A DNA stretch of 64,000 nucleotides from the NCBI GenBank assembly GCA_943788865.1, contig CALSRX010000004.1, forward strand, positions 310,001 to 374,000, written 5' to 3'. The notes under the pieces were generated by a model. It had not been told where the DNA came from, made no database searches, and saw only the letters and a program-made list of their open reading frames with translations. The position numbers and the translations under genes are program-made. How positions within the stretch are numbered: the stretch's first letter is position 1; each line of letters opens with the position of its first letter. Origin of the DNA: an uncultured Polaribacter sp. Lineage in GTDB: Bacteria; Bacteroidota; Bacteroidia; Flavobacteriales; Flavobacteriaceae. Below, in pieces: positions 37,743 to 47,547 of the stretch.

Positions 37743-37892
37743 GCATTTTTAAGAGTTTTGGATGCTCTTAAAAAGCGAAAAAAGGACTTTTCTTTATTTT
37801 TTCACTCTTTTAAGTAAGATGAAAAAGAAGTTTTTTTAAACGCTACCTTGTTGCTCAATTCAACGGAGTAAAAAATAATAATACCAAGCTAT

Positions 37893-37923
37893 TTGGGTAT
37901 TTATGAATAAGTTAGTATATTTG
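37893..37923 (+). promoter_or_regulatory. Promoter of rimP-nusA-infB
   Basis: TTG (37893-37895) and TATATTTG (37916-37923) are spaced 20 bases apart, a strong match to the flavobacterial consensus. The rimP ATG is 63 bases downstream, and the leader carries a terminator-like hairpin. Confidence 0.6.
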
Positions 37924-37952
37924 CACCGAAAAATAACGTAAAAGAAGAATGA

Positions 37953-37977
37953 AGGGGGCTATAAGCCCCTCTTTTTA
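37953..37977 (+). promoter_or_regulatory. Terminator-like hairpin in the rimP leader
   Basis: The stem GGGGCT / AGCCCC with loop ATA is followed by CTCTTTTTAT, so it resembles an intrinsic terminator. It ends 9 bases before the rimP start codon, so it lies inside the leader of the promoter at 37893. It may be an attenuator that NusA or translation controls, or the terminator of a short leader RNA. Confidence 0.6.
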
Positions 37978-37985
37978 TACCAAAA

Positions 37986-38447
37986 ATGGATAAAAAAAAA
38001 GTACAAGATTTATTAGAAGAAGCATTGGCAGAAAACCAATCATTGTATTTGATAGATTTATCTTTTTTGCCAGGGAATAAAATTCAGGTTGTTGTTGATG
38101 GTGATGAAGGTATTTCTTTAAGTGAATGTATTAGAATCAGTAGAAATATTGAGCATAATTTAGATCGAGAAGAAGAAGATTTTGCGTTAGAAGTTACTTC
38201 GCCAGATATTGCAGAGCCATTAAAAGTTCAAAGGCAGTATATAAAAAATCTTAATAGAATTATAACTGTTAAGAAAAATAACCAAGAGATTGAAGGAACT
38301 TTAACAGAAGTTAATAAAGACGATATTGTGTTGTCTTGGAAAGCAAGAGAACCAAAGGCCATAGGAAAAGGGAAAGTTACTGTAGAAAAAACAGAAACAA
38401 TTCCTTATAAAGATATAGTTGAAGCAAAAGTGAAGATAATTTTTTAA
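37986..38447 (+). CDS. rimP: Ribosome maturation factor RimP
   Basis: RimP assists maturation of the 30S subunit. The 153-residue length is normal. The N-terminal alpha/beta domain contains the ISLSECIRISRNIEHNLD segment (about 45-62), and the C-terminal SH3-like domain covers about 85-153 (EVTSPDIAEPLKV at the domain junction). It is the first gene of the conserved rimP-nusA-infB operon, with 12 bases to nusA. Confidence 0.95.
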   Translation: MDKKKVQDLLEEALAENQSLYLIDLSFLPGNKIQVVVDGDEGISLSECIRISRNIEHNLDREEEDFALEVTSPDIAEPLKVQRQYIKNLNRIITVKKNNQEIEGTLTEVNKDDIVLSWKAREPKAIGKGKVTVEKTETIPYKDIVEAKVKIIF

Positions 38448-38459
38448 TAAAAGAGTTGA

Positions 38460-39716
38460 ATGGAAAATATAGATTTAATTGATTCATTTTCAGAATTTAA
38501 AGACAATAAAAGTATAGACAGAGTAACATTGATGTCTATTTTAGAAGAAGTTTTTAGAGCTGCATTGAAGCGTAAATTTGGATCAGATGATAATTTTGAT
38601 ATTATTATCAATCCTGACAAAGGGGATTTAGAAATCTGGAGAAATAGAGTTGTTGTCGCAGACGGAATGGTAGAAGACGATAATGAAGAAATTGAATTGT
38701 CTGAGGCAAGAAAAATTGAACCAGACTTTGAGATTGATGAGGATGTGTCTGAAGAGGTAAAATTAATTGATTTAGGAAGAAGAGCTATTTTGGCACTACG
38801 TCAAAACTTAATTTCTAAAATTCAAGAACATGATAGTACCAATATCTTTAAACAATTTAAAGATTTAGAAGGAGAGATTTATAGTGCAGAAGTGCATCAT
38901 ATTAGACATAATGCAGTTATTTTATTAGATGATGAAGGAAACGAATTGGTATTGCCAAAAAGCGAGCAAATTCGTTCAGACTTTTTTAGAAAAGGAGATT
39001 CTGTAAGAGGGGTAATAAAATCTGTTGAGTTAAGAGGAACCAAACCAGCAATTATTTTATCAAGAACATCACCTGAGTTTTTAGTAAAATTATTTGAGCA
39101 AGAAATTCCTGAAGTTTTCGATGGATTGATAACTATTGAAGGTGTTGCAAGAATTCCAGGCGAAAAAGCAAAAGTAGCGGTAGATTCTTATGACGACAGA
39201 ATAGATCCTGTAGGAGCTTGTGTTGGAATGAAAGGATCTCGTATTCACGGAATTGTACGTGAGTTAGGAAACGAAAATATTGATGTTATCAATTATACAA
39301 AAAACGAACAATTATATATCGCTAGAGCATTGAGCCCAGCAAAAATTGTTTCGATGGAAATTAAACCAGCAGAAGAGGTAATTGATGGTAAAAAAGGACG
39401 TGTAGATGTTTTCTTAAAACCAGAAGAAGTTTCTAAAGCAATTGGTAAAGGTGGTGTAAACATCAGATTGGCAAGTCAGTTAACAGGTTACGAAATAGAT
39501 GTTCAAAGAGAAGGAATTGAAGATGAAGATGTTGAATTGACAGAGTTTGGTGATGAAATAGAAGGATGGGTAATTGACGAATTGAAAAAAATAGGTTTAG
39601 ATACTGCAAGAAGCGTCTTAGAAAAAGATGTGGCAGAATTGCTTAAAAGAACAGATCTAGAAGAGGAAACAATTCTAGAAGTTCAACAAATATTAAAAGA
39701 CGAATTTGAAGATTAA
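38460..39716 (+). CDS. nusA: Transcription termination/antitermination protein NusA
   Basis: NusA binds RNA polymerase and nascent RNA and modulates pausing and termination. It has 418 residues. The N-terminal polymerase-binding domain covers about 1-125, the S1 domain about 130-200, and two KH domains about 205-345 (GMKGSRIHGIVREL and AIGKGGVNIRLAS carry the GxxG-type loops). The short acidic C-terminus has no alpha-proteobacterial repeats. It sits between rimP and infB as in most bacteria. Confidence 0.96.
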   Translation: MENIDLIDSFSEFKDNKSIDRVTLMSILEEVFRAALKRKFGSDDNFDIIINPDKGDLEIWRNRVVVADGMVEDDNEEIELSEARKIEPDFEIDEDVSEEVKLIDLGRRAILALRQNLISKIQEHDSTNIFKQFKDLEGEIYSAEVHHIRHNAVILLDDEGNELVLPKSEQIRSDFFRKGDSVRGVIKSVELRGTKPAIILSRTSPEFLVKLFEQEIPEVFDGLITIEGVARIPGEKAKVAVDSYDDRIDPVGACVGMKGSRIHGIVRELGNENIDVINYTKNEQLYIARALSPAKIVSMEIKPAEEVIDGKKGRVDVFLKPEEVSKAIGKGGVNIRLASQLTGYEIDVQREGIEDEDVELTEFGDEIEGWVIDELKKIGLDTARSVLEKDVAELLKRTDLEEETILEVQQILKDEFED

Positions 39717-39806
39717 AAGTTTAATCTGACAATTATAAATTATTCTGAAAATATAATTATACAACGTATAAAAATATTTTCTTTAAAGACAAAATAATAA
39801 AAATAT

Positions 39807-42524
39807 ATGGCTGAAGGCAGAACAATGAGGCTTAATAAAGTTTTAAGAGAATTAAATATTTCTCTAGATAGAGCGGTAGAACATTTATCAAAAAATGGAC
39901 ACGAAATAGAAGCTCGTCCAACTACTAAAATATCTGGTGAAGTATATCAAGTATTGCTTGATGGTTTTCAAACAGATAAAACTAAAAAAGCCGCTTCAAA
40001 AGAAGTAGGAGAAGAAAAGAGAAAAGAGAAAGAAGCCATAAGATTAGAATTAGAAGCTAAACTAGAACAAAAACGTTTAGAAGAAGAAGCTAAAAGAGAA
40101 GTTCTAAAAGCCAAAGCAGAAAAAGTAGAAGTTAAAACTGTTGGTAAAATTGATATCAATCCAACTCCTGCTAAGAAACAACCAGAACCGGTAGCAGAAA
40201 AACCTGTTGAAAAAGAAGTTGTAAAAGAAGAAAAACCAAAGGCAGAAGAGATTGTAAAAGAAGAGAAGCCTGAAGTTAAAGAAGTTAAAAAAGAAGAAAA
40301 AGCAGAGGTTGTTTCGGAAGTAGAAGAGGAAGTTACTGCCGAAAATGCAGAAAAACTTTCAACTCAATATAAAAAATTAGATGGGCCAAAAATAACAGGT
40401 CAAAAAATAGACTTAAAGCAATTCGAAAAACCTAAGAAGAAGAAGCCAGAAGCTAAAAAGACAGATAAAGCTGCTGATTCTGACCCAAAGAAGAAAAGAA
40501 AAAGAATTGTTAAGCCGGCAAATAACAACAGAAATAACCCTGCTAGAAATGCTGCTGGAAATAATAGAGGTGGTTTCAAAGGAAGAGGTCCAGCAAGACC
40601 AGTTGTTAAAAAAGAAGAGCCTACAGAGGCAGAAGTTCAAAAGCAAGTTCGTGAAACCTTAGAAAGACTTCAAGGGAAATCTACTAAAGGTAAAGGAGCT
40701 AAATATCGTAGAGATAAAAGAGATCAACACAGACAACAGTCTGAAATGGATCAAGAAATAGCTGCTGCAGAAAACAAAATTTTAAAAGCAACAGAATTTG
40801 TTACCGTAAGTGAGGTAGCAACCATGATGGATGTTCCTGTTACTGATATTATTTCTGCATGTATGTCTTTAGGAATGATGGTAACAATGAATCAGCGTTT
40901 AGACGCAGAAACATTAGTTATTGTTGCAGAAGAGTTCAATTATAAAGTTGAGTTTGTTGGTGCTGAAGTAGAAGAATCTATTGTAGAAGTAGAAGATAGT
41001 GAAGAAGATTTAGAAACTCGTCCTCCAATTATTACAGTAATGGGTCACGTAGATCACGGTAAAACATCTTTGTTAGATTATATTAGAAATGCAAATGTTA
41101 TTGAAGGAGAATCAGGAGGAATTACACAGCATATTGGTGCGTATTCTGTAAAGGTTGGAGATCAGAAAATAGCATTTTTAGATACACCAGGTCACGAAGC
41201 CTTTACGGCGATGCGTGCTCGTGGTGCTCAAGTTACAGATTTAGTAATTATTGTTGTAGCAGCAGATGATGATGTAATGCCGCAAACAAAAGAAGCAATA
41301 TCTCATGCGCAAGCAGCTGGAGTTCCAATTATATTTGCAATCAATAAGATTGATAAACCAAATGCAAATCCAGACAATGTAAAAACGCAATTATCTGCTA
41401 TGAATTTATTGGTAGAGGATTGGGGAGGAAACATTCAATCTCAAGATATTTCAGCAAAAACTGGACAAGGAATTCCAGAATTGTTAGAAAAAGTATTGTT
41501 AGAAGCTGAGGTTTTAGAATTAAAAGCTAATCCAAATAAATTAGCAACTGGTGCAGTTGTTGAAGCTTTATTAGATAAAGGTAGAGGGTATGTAACAACA
41601 ATATTAGTGCAAGCCGGAACTTTAAAAATTGGTGATTACATGCTAGCTGGTAAAAACAGCGGTAAAGTAAAAGCAATGTTTGATGATAAAGGAACAAACT
41701 TAAAAGAAGCTGGGCCATCAACTCCAGTATCAATTTTAGGGTTGGACGGAGCGCCACAAGCAGGTGATAAATTCAATGTATTTGAAGACGAGAGAGAAGC
41801 AAAACAAATTGCCTCTAAACGTTCTCAATTACAAAGAGAGCAATCTGTTAGAACACAGAAAACATTAACACTTGATGAAATTGGAAGAAGAATAGCCTTA
41901 GGAGACTTTAAAGAATTAAACATTATCTTAAAAGGAGATGTAGATGGTTCTGTAGAAGCATTAACAGATTCATTCCAGAAATTATCAACAGATGAGATTC
42001 AAGTAAATATTATTCATAAAGGAGTTGGAGCCATTACAGAGTCTGACGTATTGTTAGCATCAGCATCTGATGCAATTGTAATCGGATTTAATGTTCGACC
42101 TCAAGGAAATGCAAGAATTGTAGCCGATAAGGAAGAAGTAGATATCAGAAATTACTCTATTATATATGATGCAATTAACGACCTTAAAGATGCTATGGAG
42201 GGAATGCTTTCTCCAGACATGAAAGAAGAGGTTACAGGAAATGTTGAAATTAGAGAAGTGTACAAAATTTCTAAAGTTGGTAACATTGCCGGTTGTATGG
42301 TTATTAGTGGTAAAATCTTTAGAAACTCATTAATTAGAATTATTAGAGATGGTATTGTTGTTCATACAGGAGAATTACTTTCTTTAAAACGTTTTAAAGA
42401 TGATGTTAAAGAAGTTGCAAAAGGGTATGATTGTGGTATTCAAATAAAAGGATACAATGACATTAAAGAAGGTGATGTGATTGAAGCTTACCAAGAAGTA
42501 GCTGTAAAGAAAAAATTGAAGTAA
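39807..42524 (+). CDS. infB: Translation initiation factor IF-2
   Basis: This GTPase delivers initiator tRNA to the 30S subunit. It has 905 residues. An IF2-N-type domain (about 1-50) is followed by a long charged, low-complexity linker of K/E/P/A (about 60-330). The GTPase domain has GHVDHGKTS near residue 413, DTPGHEAF, and NKIDKP. Domains II, III and the C-terminal tRNA-binding domain follow. The linker accounts for its length. The operon ends at the hairpin right after the stop. Confidence 0.97.
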   Translation: MAEGRTMRLNKVLRELNISLDRAVEHLSKNGHEIEARPTTKISGEVYQVLLDGFQTDKTKKAASKEVGEEKRKEKEAIRLELEAKLEQKRLEEEAKREVLKAKAEKVEVKTVGKIDINPTPAKKQPEPVAEKPVEKEVVKEEKPKAEEIVKEEKPEVKEVKKEEKAEVVSEVEEEVTAENAEKLSTQYKKLDGPKITGQKIDLKQFEKPKKKKPEAKKTDKAADSDPKKKRKRIVKPANNNRNNPARNAAGNNRGGFKGRGPARPVVKKEEPTEAEVQKQVRETLERLQGKSTKGKGAKYRRDKRDQHRQQSEMDQEIAAAENKILKATEFVTVSEVATMMDVPVTDIISACMSLGMMVTMNQRLDAETLVIVAEEFNYKVEFVGAEVEESIVEVEDSEEDLETRPPIITVMGHVDHGKTSLLDYIRNANVIEGESGGITQHIGAYSVKVGDQKIAFLDTPGHEAFTAMRARGAQVTDLVIIVVAADDDVMPQTKEAISHAQAAGVPIIFAINKIDKPNANPDNVKTQLSAMNLLVEDWGGNIQSQDISAKTGQGIPELLEKVLLEAEVLELKANPNKLATGAVVEALLDKGRGYVTTILVQAGTLKIGDYMLAGKNSGKVKAMFDDKGTNLKEAGPSTPVSILGLDGAPQAGDKFNVFEDEREAKQIASKRSQLQREQSVRTQKTLTLDEIGRRIALGDFKELNIILKGDVDGSVEALTDSFQKLSTDEIQVNIIHKGVGAITESDVLLASASDAIVIGFNVRPQGNARIVADKEEVDIRNYSIIYDAINDLKDAMEGMLSPDMKEEVTGNVEIREVYKISKVGNIAGCMVISGKIFRNSLIRIIRDGIVVHTGELLSLKRFKDDVKEVAKGYDCGIQIKGYNDIKEGDVIEAYQEVAVKKKLK

Positions 42525-42539
42525 GAATCAATTATATAA

Positions 42540-42571
42540 AAAAAAAGGAGCGAATTTTCGCTCCTTTTTTT
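42540..42571. terminator. Terminator after infB
   Basis: A 7-bp to 8-bp stem (GGAGCGAA / TTCGCTCC) is flanked by A and T runs on both sides. It can terminate both infB and the convergent SPOR gene. Confidence 0.88.
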
Positions 42572-42582
42572 ATGTTTTAAGT

Positions 42583-42942
42583 TTACCTAGGAACTATAAT
42601 TGCAGAGGTAAATTTTACTTTAATTTCATTCAGTACTCTATCTGCTTCTAACCGTGTTTTGTAATCTCCAACTTGCACTTTCCATTCTGGAGATTCAAAT
42701 AAAATATGGGTTTTAATCGCAGGGAATTCTAATTCAAATTTGCTTTGTGTGGTTTTTATTGCAATCTCTTGTCCACTTTCTAATTGAATCCTAAAACCAT
42801 AACCATTTTTCTTGTTGTATTCTATCTTCTTATTAATAAGAGATTTTACTTCTTCACTTGTTGTTGTTTGCCCACTTACACTTGTTATTCCAAGAATGAT
42901 TGTGAACAAAAAAGGCACAAAAACTGACTTTATATTTTTCAT
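42583..42942 (-). CDS. Secreted SPOR-domain protein
   Basis: The 119-residue protein has a signal peptide (about 1-24, ending SVSG). The remainder is one SPOR-like unit (about 48-119) with the pattern YGFRIQLESG, then WKVQVGDYKTRLEADRVLNEIK. SPOR domains bind denuded glycan strands of peptidoglycan. In flavobacteria, small SPOR proteins often flank the infB and act loci, as here. It is transcribed towards infB. Confidence 0.8.
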   Translation of the reverse strand: MKNIKSVFVPFLFTIILGITSVSGQTTTSEEVKSLINKKIEYNKKNGYGFRIQLESGQEIAIKTTQSKFELEFPAIKTHILFESPEWKVQVGDYKTRLEADRVLNEIKVKFTSAIIVPR

Positions 42943-43065
42943 TTAAAAACTTTTTTACAAAAGTAACAACTTGTTTCATACAAGTTTAGTATTTACCTTT
43001 ATTTAGAATCGGTATAAATTATGAATTAACATTATATTAGCATTTCAAAATTTGGAGATAAATGC

Positions 43066-43073
43066 TACTTTTG
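43066..43073 (+). promoter_or_regulatory. -7 element of the act operon
   Basis: TACTTTTG matches TAnnTTTG and lies 83 bases before the chosen ATG (43157) of actA. No good -33 box is visible. Confidence 0.45.
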
Positions 43074-43156
43074 TGGAGCTGTTCAAAAATCTGAGTTTTT
43101 TAGATTTTGAATTTATTACAGGTACCAAACTAGATAGAAAATTTATATTTTATAGT

Positions 43157-44443
43157 ATGAAAAGTGTGGAAAAACACAGTCAATTAACCAGATTATTACT
43201 AAAAAGTTTTACTTTCCTTTTAATTTTTTCAATGAGTCTTTCTGTGTATGCGCAAGACGCAGTAGATGCAGAAAGGCAATCAGAAGGTAGAAAATTGTTT
43301 AAATCTTTATGTTCTTCATGTCATAAACTTGATAAAAAGTTTGTTGGACCTGCATTAGGAAAAGTAGAAGAAAGAAGAGAAGCAGACTGGTTAAAATCTT
43401 GGATTAAAGATAATGCGGCTTTAAGAGCTTCTGGTGATGCAGATGCAATTGCAATTTTTGATGAGTATAAAGGTTCTCCAATGACCGCATTTCCTCAGTT
43501 AACAGATAAAAATATCGAAGATATTCTTTATTACACAACTGTTGGTGATCCAAAGAAAGCGAATGCTGCTGGAGGCGATACTACTGTAGCGGTAGTAAAA
43601 GAAGCTTCTCCTTGGCTAACTAGAATTTTGATTGCACTTGTTGTAGTTGGAATTTTAATTATATCAAGTTTGCTAAAAGTTATTAGTGAATTAAAAGGAG
43701 CTCCTAAAACACCAGGTTTAGCAGATAATGTGCAAGAATTATGGGTAGGATTTAAAAGAAACACATTCTTACATGTGTTGATTACCATCTTTTTAGCATT
43801 AACAACGGCATACGTATTGTTCGGAACATTGTTCCAAATTGGTGTAGATGAAGGGTATCAACCAATTCAACCTATAGCGTTTTCACATACAATTCATGCA
43901 GGTGATAATAAAATTGATTGTCAATATTGTCACTCTTCTGCAAAACACAGTAAAACCTCTGGAATTCCATCAGTAAATGTTTGTATGAATTGTCATAAAA
44001 ATATTGCAGAAGTTGCAGAAGATACTAAAATTGAATCTATGGGTTTAGGCAAAGCTGAGCTAGATGCAGAAATTCAAAAATTATATACTGCTGCTGGTTG
44101 GGATGCAGATAATTTAACATATACAGGTAAAACACAACCTATTAAATGGGTAAGAGTGCATAATTTACCAGATTTCGCATATTTCAATCACTCACAACAC
44201 GTAACTGTTGGGAATCAGAAATGTCAAACTTGTCACGGACCAGTTGAGACTATGGATGAAGTATATCAATTTTCTCCATTAACAATGGGTTGGTGTATAG
44301 ATTGTCATAAACAAACAAATGTAGATTTAAAAGGAAATGCATATTACACTAAAATCCACGAACAGTTGTCTAAGAAATATGGAGTTGAGCAAGTTACAGT
44401 AGCTCAATTAGGTGGAAAAGAATGTGGTAAATGTCACTATTAA
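43157..44443 (+). CDS. actA: Alternative complex III subunit A, multiheme cytochrome c
   Basis: ActA is the multiheme cytochrome c subunit of alternative complex III, a quinol:electron-acceptor oxidoreductase. From the ATG at 43157 it has 428 residues: a signal/anchor (about 13-33, ending SVYAQ), a monoheme domain with CSSCH near residue 54, a TM helix (about 155-172) and another (about 195-215). Five more heme motifs follow (CQYCH, CMNCH, CQTCH, CIDCH, CGKCH), six in all. The N-terminal monoheme fusion is seen in several Bacteroidota. The longer frame starts with TTG at 43052, before the -7 element, so the ATG is preferred. First gene of actABCDEF-coxBA. Confidence 0.9.
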   Translation: MKSVEKHSQLTRLLLKSFTFLLIFSMSLSVYAQDAVDAERQSEGRKLFKSLCSSCHKLDKKFVGPALGKVEERREADWLKSWIKDNAALRASGDADAIAIFDEYKGSPMTAFPQLTDKNIEDILYYTTVGDPKKANAAGGDTTVAVVKEASPWLTRILIALVVVGILIISSLLKVISELKGAPKTPGLADNVQELWVGFKRNTFLHVLITIFLALTTAYVLFGTLFQIGVDEGYQPIQPIAFSHTIHAGDNKIDCQYCHSSAKHSKTSGIPSVNVCMNCHKNIAEVAEDTKIESMGLGKAELDAEIQKLYTAAGWDADNLTYTGKTQPIKWVRVHNLPDFAYFNHSQHVTVGNQKCQTCHGPVETMDEVYQFSPLTMGWCIDCHKQTNVDLKGNAYYTKIHEQLSKKYGVEQVTVAQLGGKECGKCHY

Positions 44444-44472
44444 TAATCAGAAAGTAAAAAACAAGTATATAC

Positions 44473-47400
44473 ATGGCTTCAAACAAAAAATACTGGCAAA
44501 GTGTTGAGGAACTGAAAGAAGGTTCTATTGTTGAAACGCTAAGTAAAAATGAATTTGTAGAAGAAATTCCAACAGATGAGTTTTTAGGAGATAAAGAAAC
44601 TTTAGAAGCATCCTCTACAACAAGAAGAGACTTCTTAAAATATGTAGGATTTACTACTGCAGCTGCATCTTTAGCTGCCTGTGAAGGTCCTGTTAGAAAA
44701 TCGATTCCTTATGTTGTAAAACCAGATGATATTACACTTGGGGTTGCAGATTGGTATGCAACAACAATTGCAGATGGTTATGATTTCGCAAATATTTTAG
44801 TGAAAACTAGAGAAGGTCGTCCTATTTTAGTAATGCCAAATAAAGAGGCAAACGGAACAACAAATGCTCGTGTGCAAGCGTCAGTGCTATCTCTTTATGA
44901 CAATCAATTACGTTTAAAAGAGCCTCAGAATAAAGAGTCTTTTTTAACTTGGAATGATGCTGATGCTAAAATCGCTAAGAAATTAAATGAGTTAAAAGAC
45001 GCAAATGAATCTGTTGTTTTATTAACAGGAACATTAGCGAGTCCATCTACAGAAAAAATAATTTCAGAATTTACAACAGCTTTTCCAAATGTAAAACATG
45101 TGGTGTATGATGCAGTTTCAGAATCTGGAGCTTTAGATGCTTTCGAAGCTTTTTACGGAACGCGTTCTTTGCCAACCTATCATTTTGATACTGCAAAAGT
45201 AATTGTTTCAGTAGGAGCAGATTTCTTAGGAGATTGGCAAGGTGGATATGATAAAAGTTATGCTGCAAGCAGAAAACCTGAAACAGGTAAAATGTCTAGA
45301 CATATTCAGTTTGAATCTAATATGACATTAACTGGAGCAAATGCTGATAAGAGAATTATTTTAAAACCATCTGAACAAGTTTTTGCTTTAATCAATTTAT
45401 ACAATCATGTAACAGGTTCTAATTTGCCTTCAAAAGCAACACCTGTTGATGCAGAAGTTAAAAAAGCAGCAAATCAGTTAAAAAATGCAGGAGCAAACGG
45501 AGTTGTTATAACTGGTTTAAATGATAAAAATGCTCAAATAATTGCAATGGCAATTAACATTGCATTACAAAGTAATGTAATGGATGCAACTACTACAAAT
45601 AATATCAGACAAGGAAACGATGCTGATGTTGCTCAGTTAGTTGCAGATATCAAATCTGGAAAAGTAAAAGGATTAATAACTCACAATGTAAATCCAGTTT
45701 ACTCTTTAGCAAGTGGAAATGAATTAAAAGAGCAAATAGGAAAATTAAAATTATCGGTTGCCCTTTCTGAGCAATTCGATGAAACTGCAAGTGCAGCAGA
45801 ATTTGCATTACCAATGTCTCACTTCTTAGAGTCTTGGGGAGATGTAAGTTTAACTTCAGGAATACACAGTTTAGTACAGCCTACCATTCAACCATTATTT
45901 AATTCACGTCAATTACAAGATGTTTTATTAAAATGGTCTGGTAACGCTACTTCTTATTACGATTATTTAAGAGCTTTTTGTGCTTCAAATATATTAGAAG
46001 GAAAATCATGGAATCAAGCATTACATGATGGAACATTTAAAAAGGCAGTTTCTAATTCAGTTTCTGCAAACTCTTTAGATCTAGCAGCAGCAGCTTCTAC
46101 TTTAAAGAATTCAACAAAAACTTCTAACATGGAGTTAAATTTGTTTACTTCAATTGCTTTGGGTGATGGAAAACAAGCAAACAATCCATGGTTACAAGAA
46201 TTACCAGATCCAATTACAAGAGCTTCTTGGGATAATTATTTAACGATGTCTATGCCAGATGCAAGAGAATTAGGTTTCTCTAATCCTGTGCAAGATAATG
46301 GTGCTATCAACGGACAATATGCAAATATTACTGTAAATGGAGTTACCGTTTCTAATGTTCCAGTGATGATACAACCGGGACAAGCAAAAGGGTCTGTTGG
46401 ATTGGCTTTAGGATATGGAAGAACACAGAATTTAAAAGATGCAATGGTGGTTGGAGTAAATGCATTTCCATTATACTTCAATTCTAAATCTATTCAAGCA
46501 AATGTTACCATAGAAAAAACTAGTGGAACACATAAGTTTGCTTGTACACAGGTACAGAAAACGATTGCAGGAAGACATGATATTTTAAAGCAAGCTACTT
46601 TAGCACAAGTAACAGATCATTCTATAGATCCAAAACATACTTGGAACAAACCAGCAATGGCTTCATTAAATCACAAAGAAATTGAAGCAAATTCTGTTGA
46701 TCTTTGGGATAAACATGATAGAAGTGTTGGACACCATTTTAATTTATCAATCGATTTAACTTCTTGTACAGGATGTGGAGCTTGTGTTGTTGCATGTCAT
46801 GCAGAAAACAATGTTCCAGTTGTTGGTAAACATGAAGTGAGAGTTGGTAGAGATATGCACTGGTTGCGTATTGATAGATATTACTCTTCAGAAATTGAAA
46901 CAAGAGAAGAAGCAAAAGCACAAGGTTTAAGCGGAGGAGATTTATATGAAGCAATAGAAACTGTTGCAGAGAATCCAACAGTAGCTTTTCAACCTATGAT
47001 GTGTCAACACTGTAATCATGCTCCATGTGAGACTGTTTGTCCAGTTGCAGCAACATCTCATGGTCGTCAAGGTCAAAATCAAATGGCATACAACCGTTGT
47101 GTTGGAACAAGATATTGTGCAAACAACTGTCCATATAGAGTGCGTCGTTTTAACTGGTTTAACTACAGTAATAACAACGAGTTTGACTTCAATATGAATG
47201 ACGAGTACGGTAAAATGGTGTTAAATCCAGATGTAGTTGTTCGTTCTAGAGGAGTTATGGAAAAATGTTCTATGTGTATTCAAATGACACAAGCAACAAT
47301 TTTAAAAGCGAAAAAAGAAGGTAGAAAAATTGAAGCAAATGAGTTTTCTACAGCATGTTCTACAGCTTGTACAACAGGAGCAATGGTTTTTGGAGATGTA

Positions 47401-47526
47401 AATAACTCTGAAGATTCAGTAGCACATTTAAAAGAAGATAAAAGAGCTTATCACGTGTTAGATTATATTGGTACGAAACCAAACGTAGTTTATCAAGTAA
47501 AAGTTAATAATACAAACGAAGCGTAA
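44473..47526 (+). CDS. actB: Alternative complex III subunit B, Fe-S/molybdopterin-type
   Basis: The 1017-residue protein begins with a twin-arginine leader (TTRRDFLKYVGFTTAAASLAAC near residues 48-69) and is likely a Tat-exported lipoprotein. A long domain related to molybdopterin oxidoreductases, expected to lack the cofactor in ActB, fills about 75-740. The C-terminal ferredoxin-like domain has four cysteine clusters (CTGCGACVVAC, CQHCNHAPCETVC, CVGTRYCANNC and CSMC with CSTAC), enough for three or four Fe-S centres. This fusion is typical for ActB. It faces the periplasm, between the heme subunits and NrfD-type subunit C. Confidence 0.93.
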   Translation: MASNKKYWQSVEELKEGSIVETLSKNEFVEEIPTDEFLGDKETLEASSTTRRDFLKYVGFTTAAASLAACEGPVRKSIPYVVKPDDITLGVADWYATTIADGYDFANILVKTREGRPILVMPNKEANGTTNARVQASVLSLYDNQLRLKEPQNKESFLTWNDADAKIAKKLNELKDANESVVLLTGTLASPSTEKIISEFTTAFPNVKHVVYDAVSESGALDAFEAFYGTRSLPTYHFDTAKVIVSVGADFLGDWQGGYDKSYAASRKPETGKMSRHIQFESNMTLTGANADKRIILKPSEQVFALINLYNHVTGSNLPSKATPVDAEVKKAANQLKNAGANGVVITGLNDKNAQIIAMAINIALQSNVMDATTTNNIRQGNDADVAQLVADIKSGKVKGLITHNVNPVYSLASGNELKEQIGKLKLSVALSEQFDETASAAEFALPMSHFLESWGDVSLTSGIHSLVQPTIQPLFNSRQLQDVLLKWSGNATSYYDYLRAFCASNILEGKSWNQALHDGTFKKAVSNSVSANSLDLAAAASTLKNSTKTSNMELNLFTSIALGDGKQANNPWLQELPDPITRASWDNYLTMSMPDARELGFSNPVQDNGAINGQYANITVNGVTVSNVPVMIQPGQAKGSVGLALGYGRTQNLKDAMVVGVNAFPLYFNSKSIQANVTIEKTSGTHKFACTQVQKTIAGRHDILKQATLAQVTDHSIDPKHTWNKPAMASLNHKEIEANSVDLWDKHDRSVGHHFNLSIDLTSCTGCGACVVACHAENNVPVVGKHEVRVGRDMHWLRIDRYYSSEIETREEAKAQGLSGGDLYEAIETVAENPTVAFQPMMCQHCNHAPCETVCPVAATSHGRQGQNQMAYNRCVGTRYCANNCPYRVRRFNWFNYSNNNEFDFNMNDEYGKMVLNPDVVVRSRGVMEKCSMCIQMTQATILKAKKEGRKIEANEFSTACSTACTTGAMVFGDVNNSEDSVAHLKEDKRAYHVLDYIGTKPNVVYQVKVNNTNEA

Positions 47527-47547
47527 TTAAAATTTAAGATATAGAAG

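Noticed and set aside
37748..37776. AT-rich inverted repeat (TTTTAAGAG / CTCTTAAAA) after tRNA-Gln as a second terminator
   Set aside because: The stem is weak, lacks a following T run, and the transcript is already ended by the hairpin at 37714-37742.
43052..43156. Extended N-terminus of ActA from a TTG start
   Set aside because: It begins before the -7 box, and the ATG at 43157 gives a proper signal/anchor sequence.
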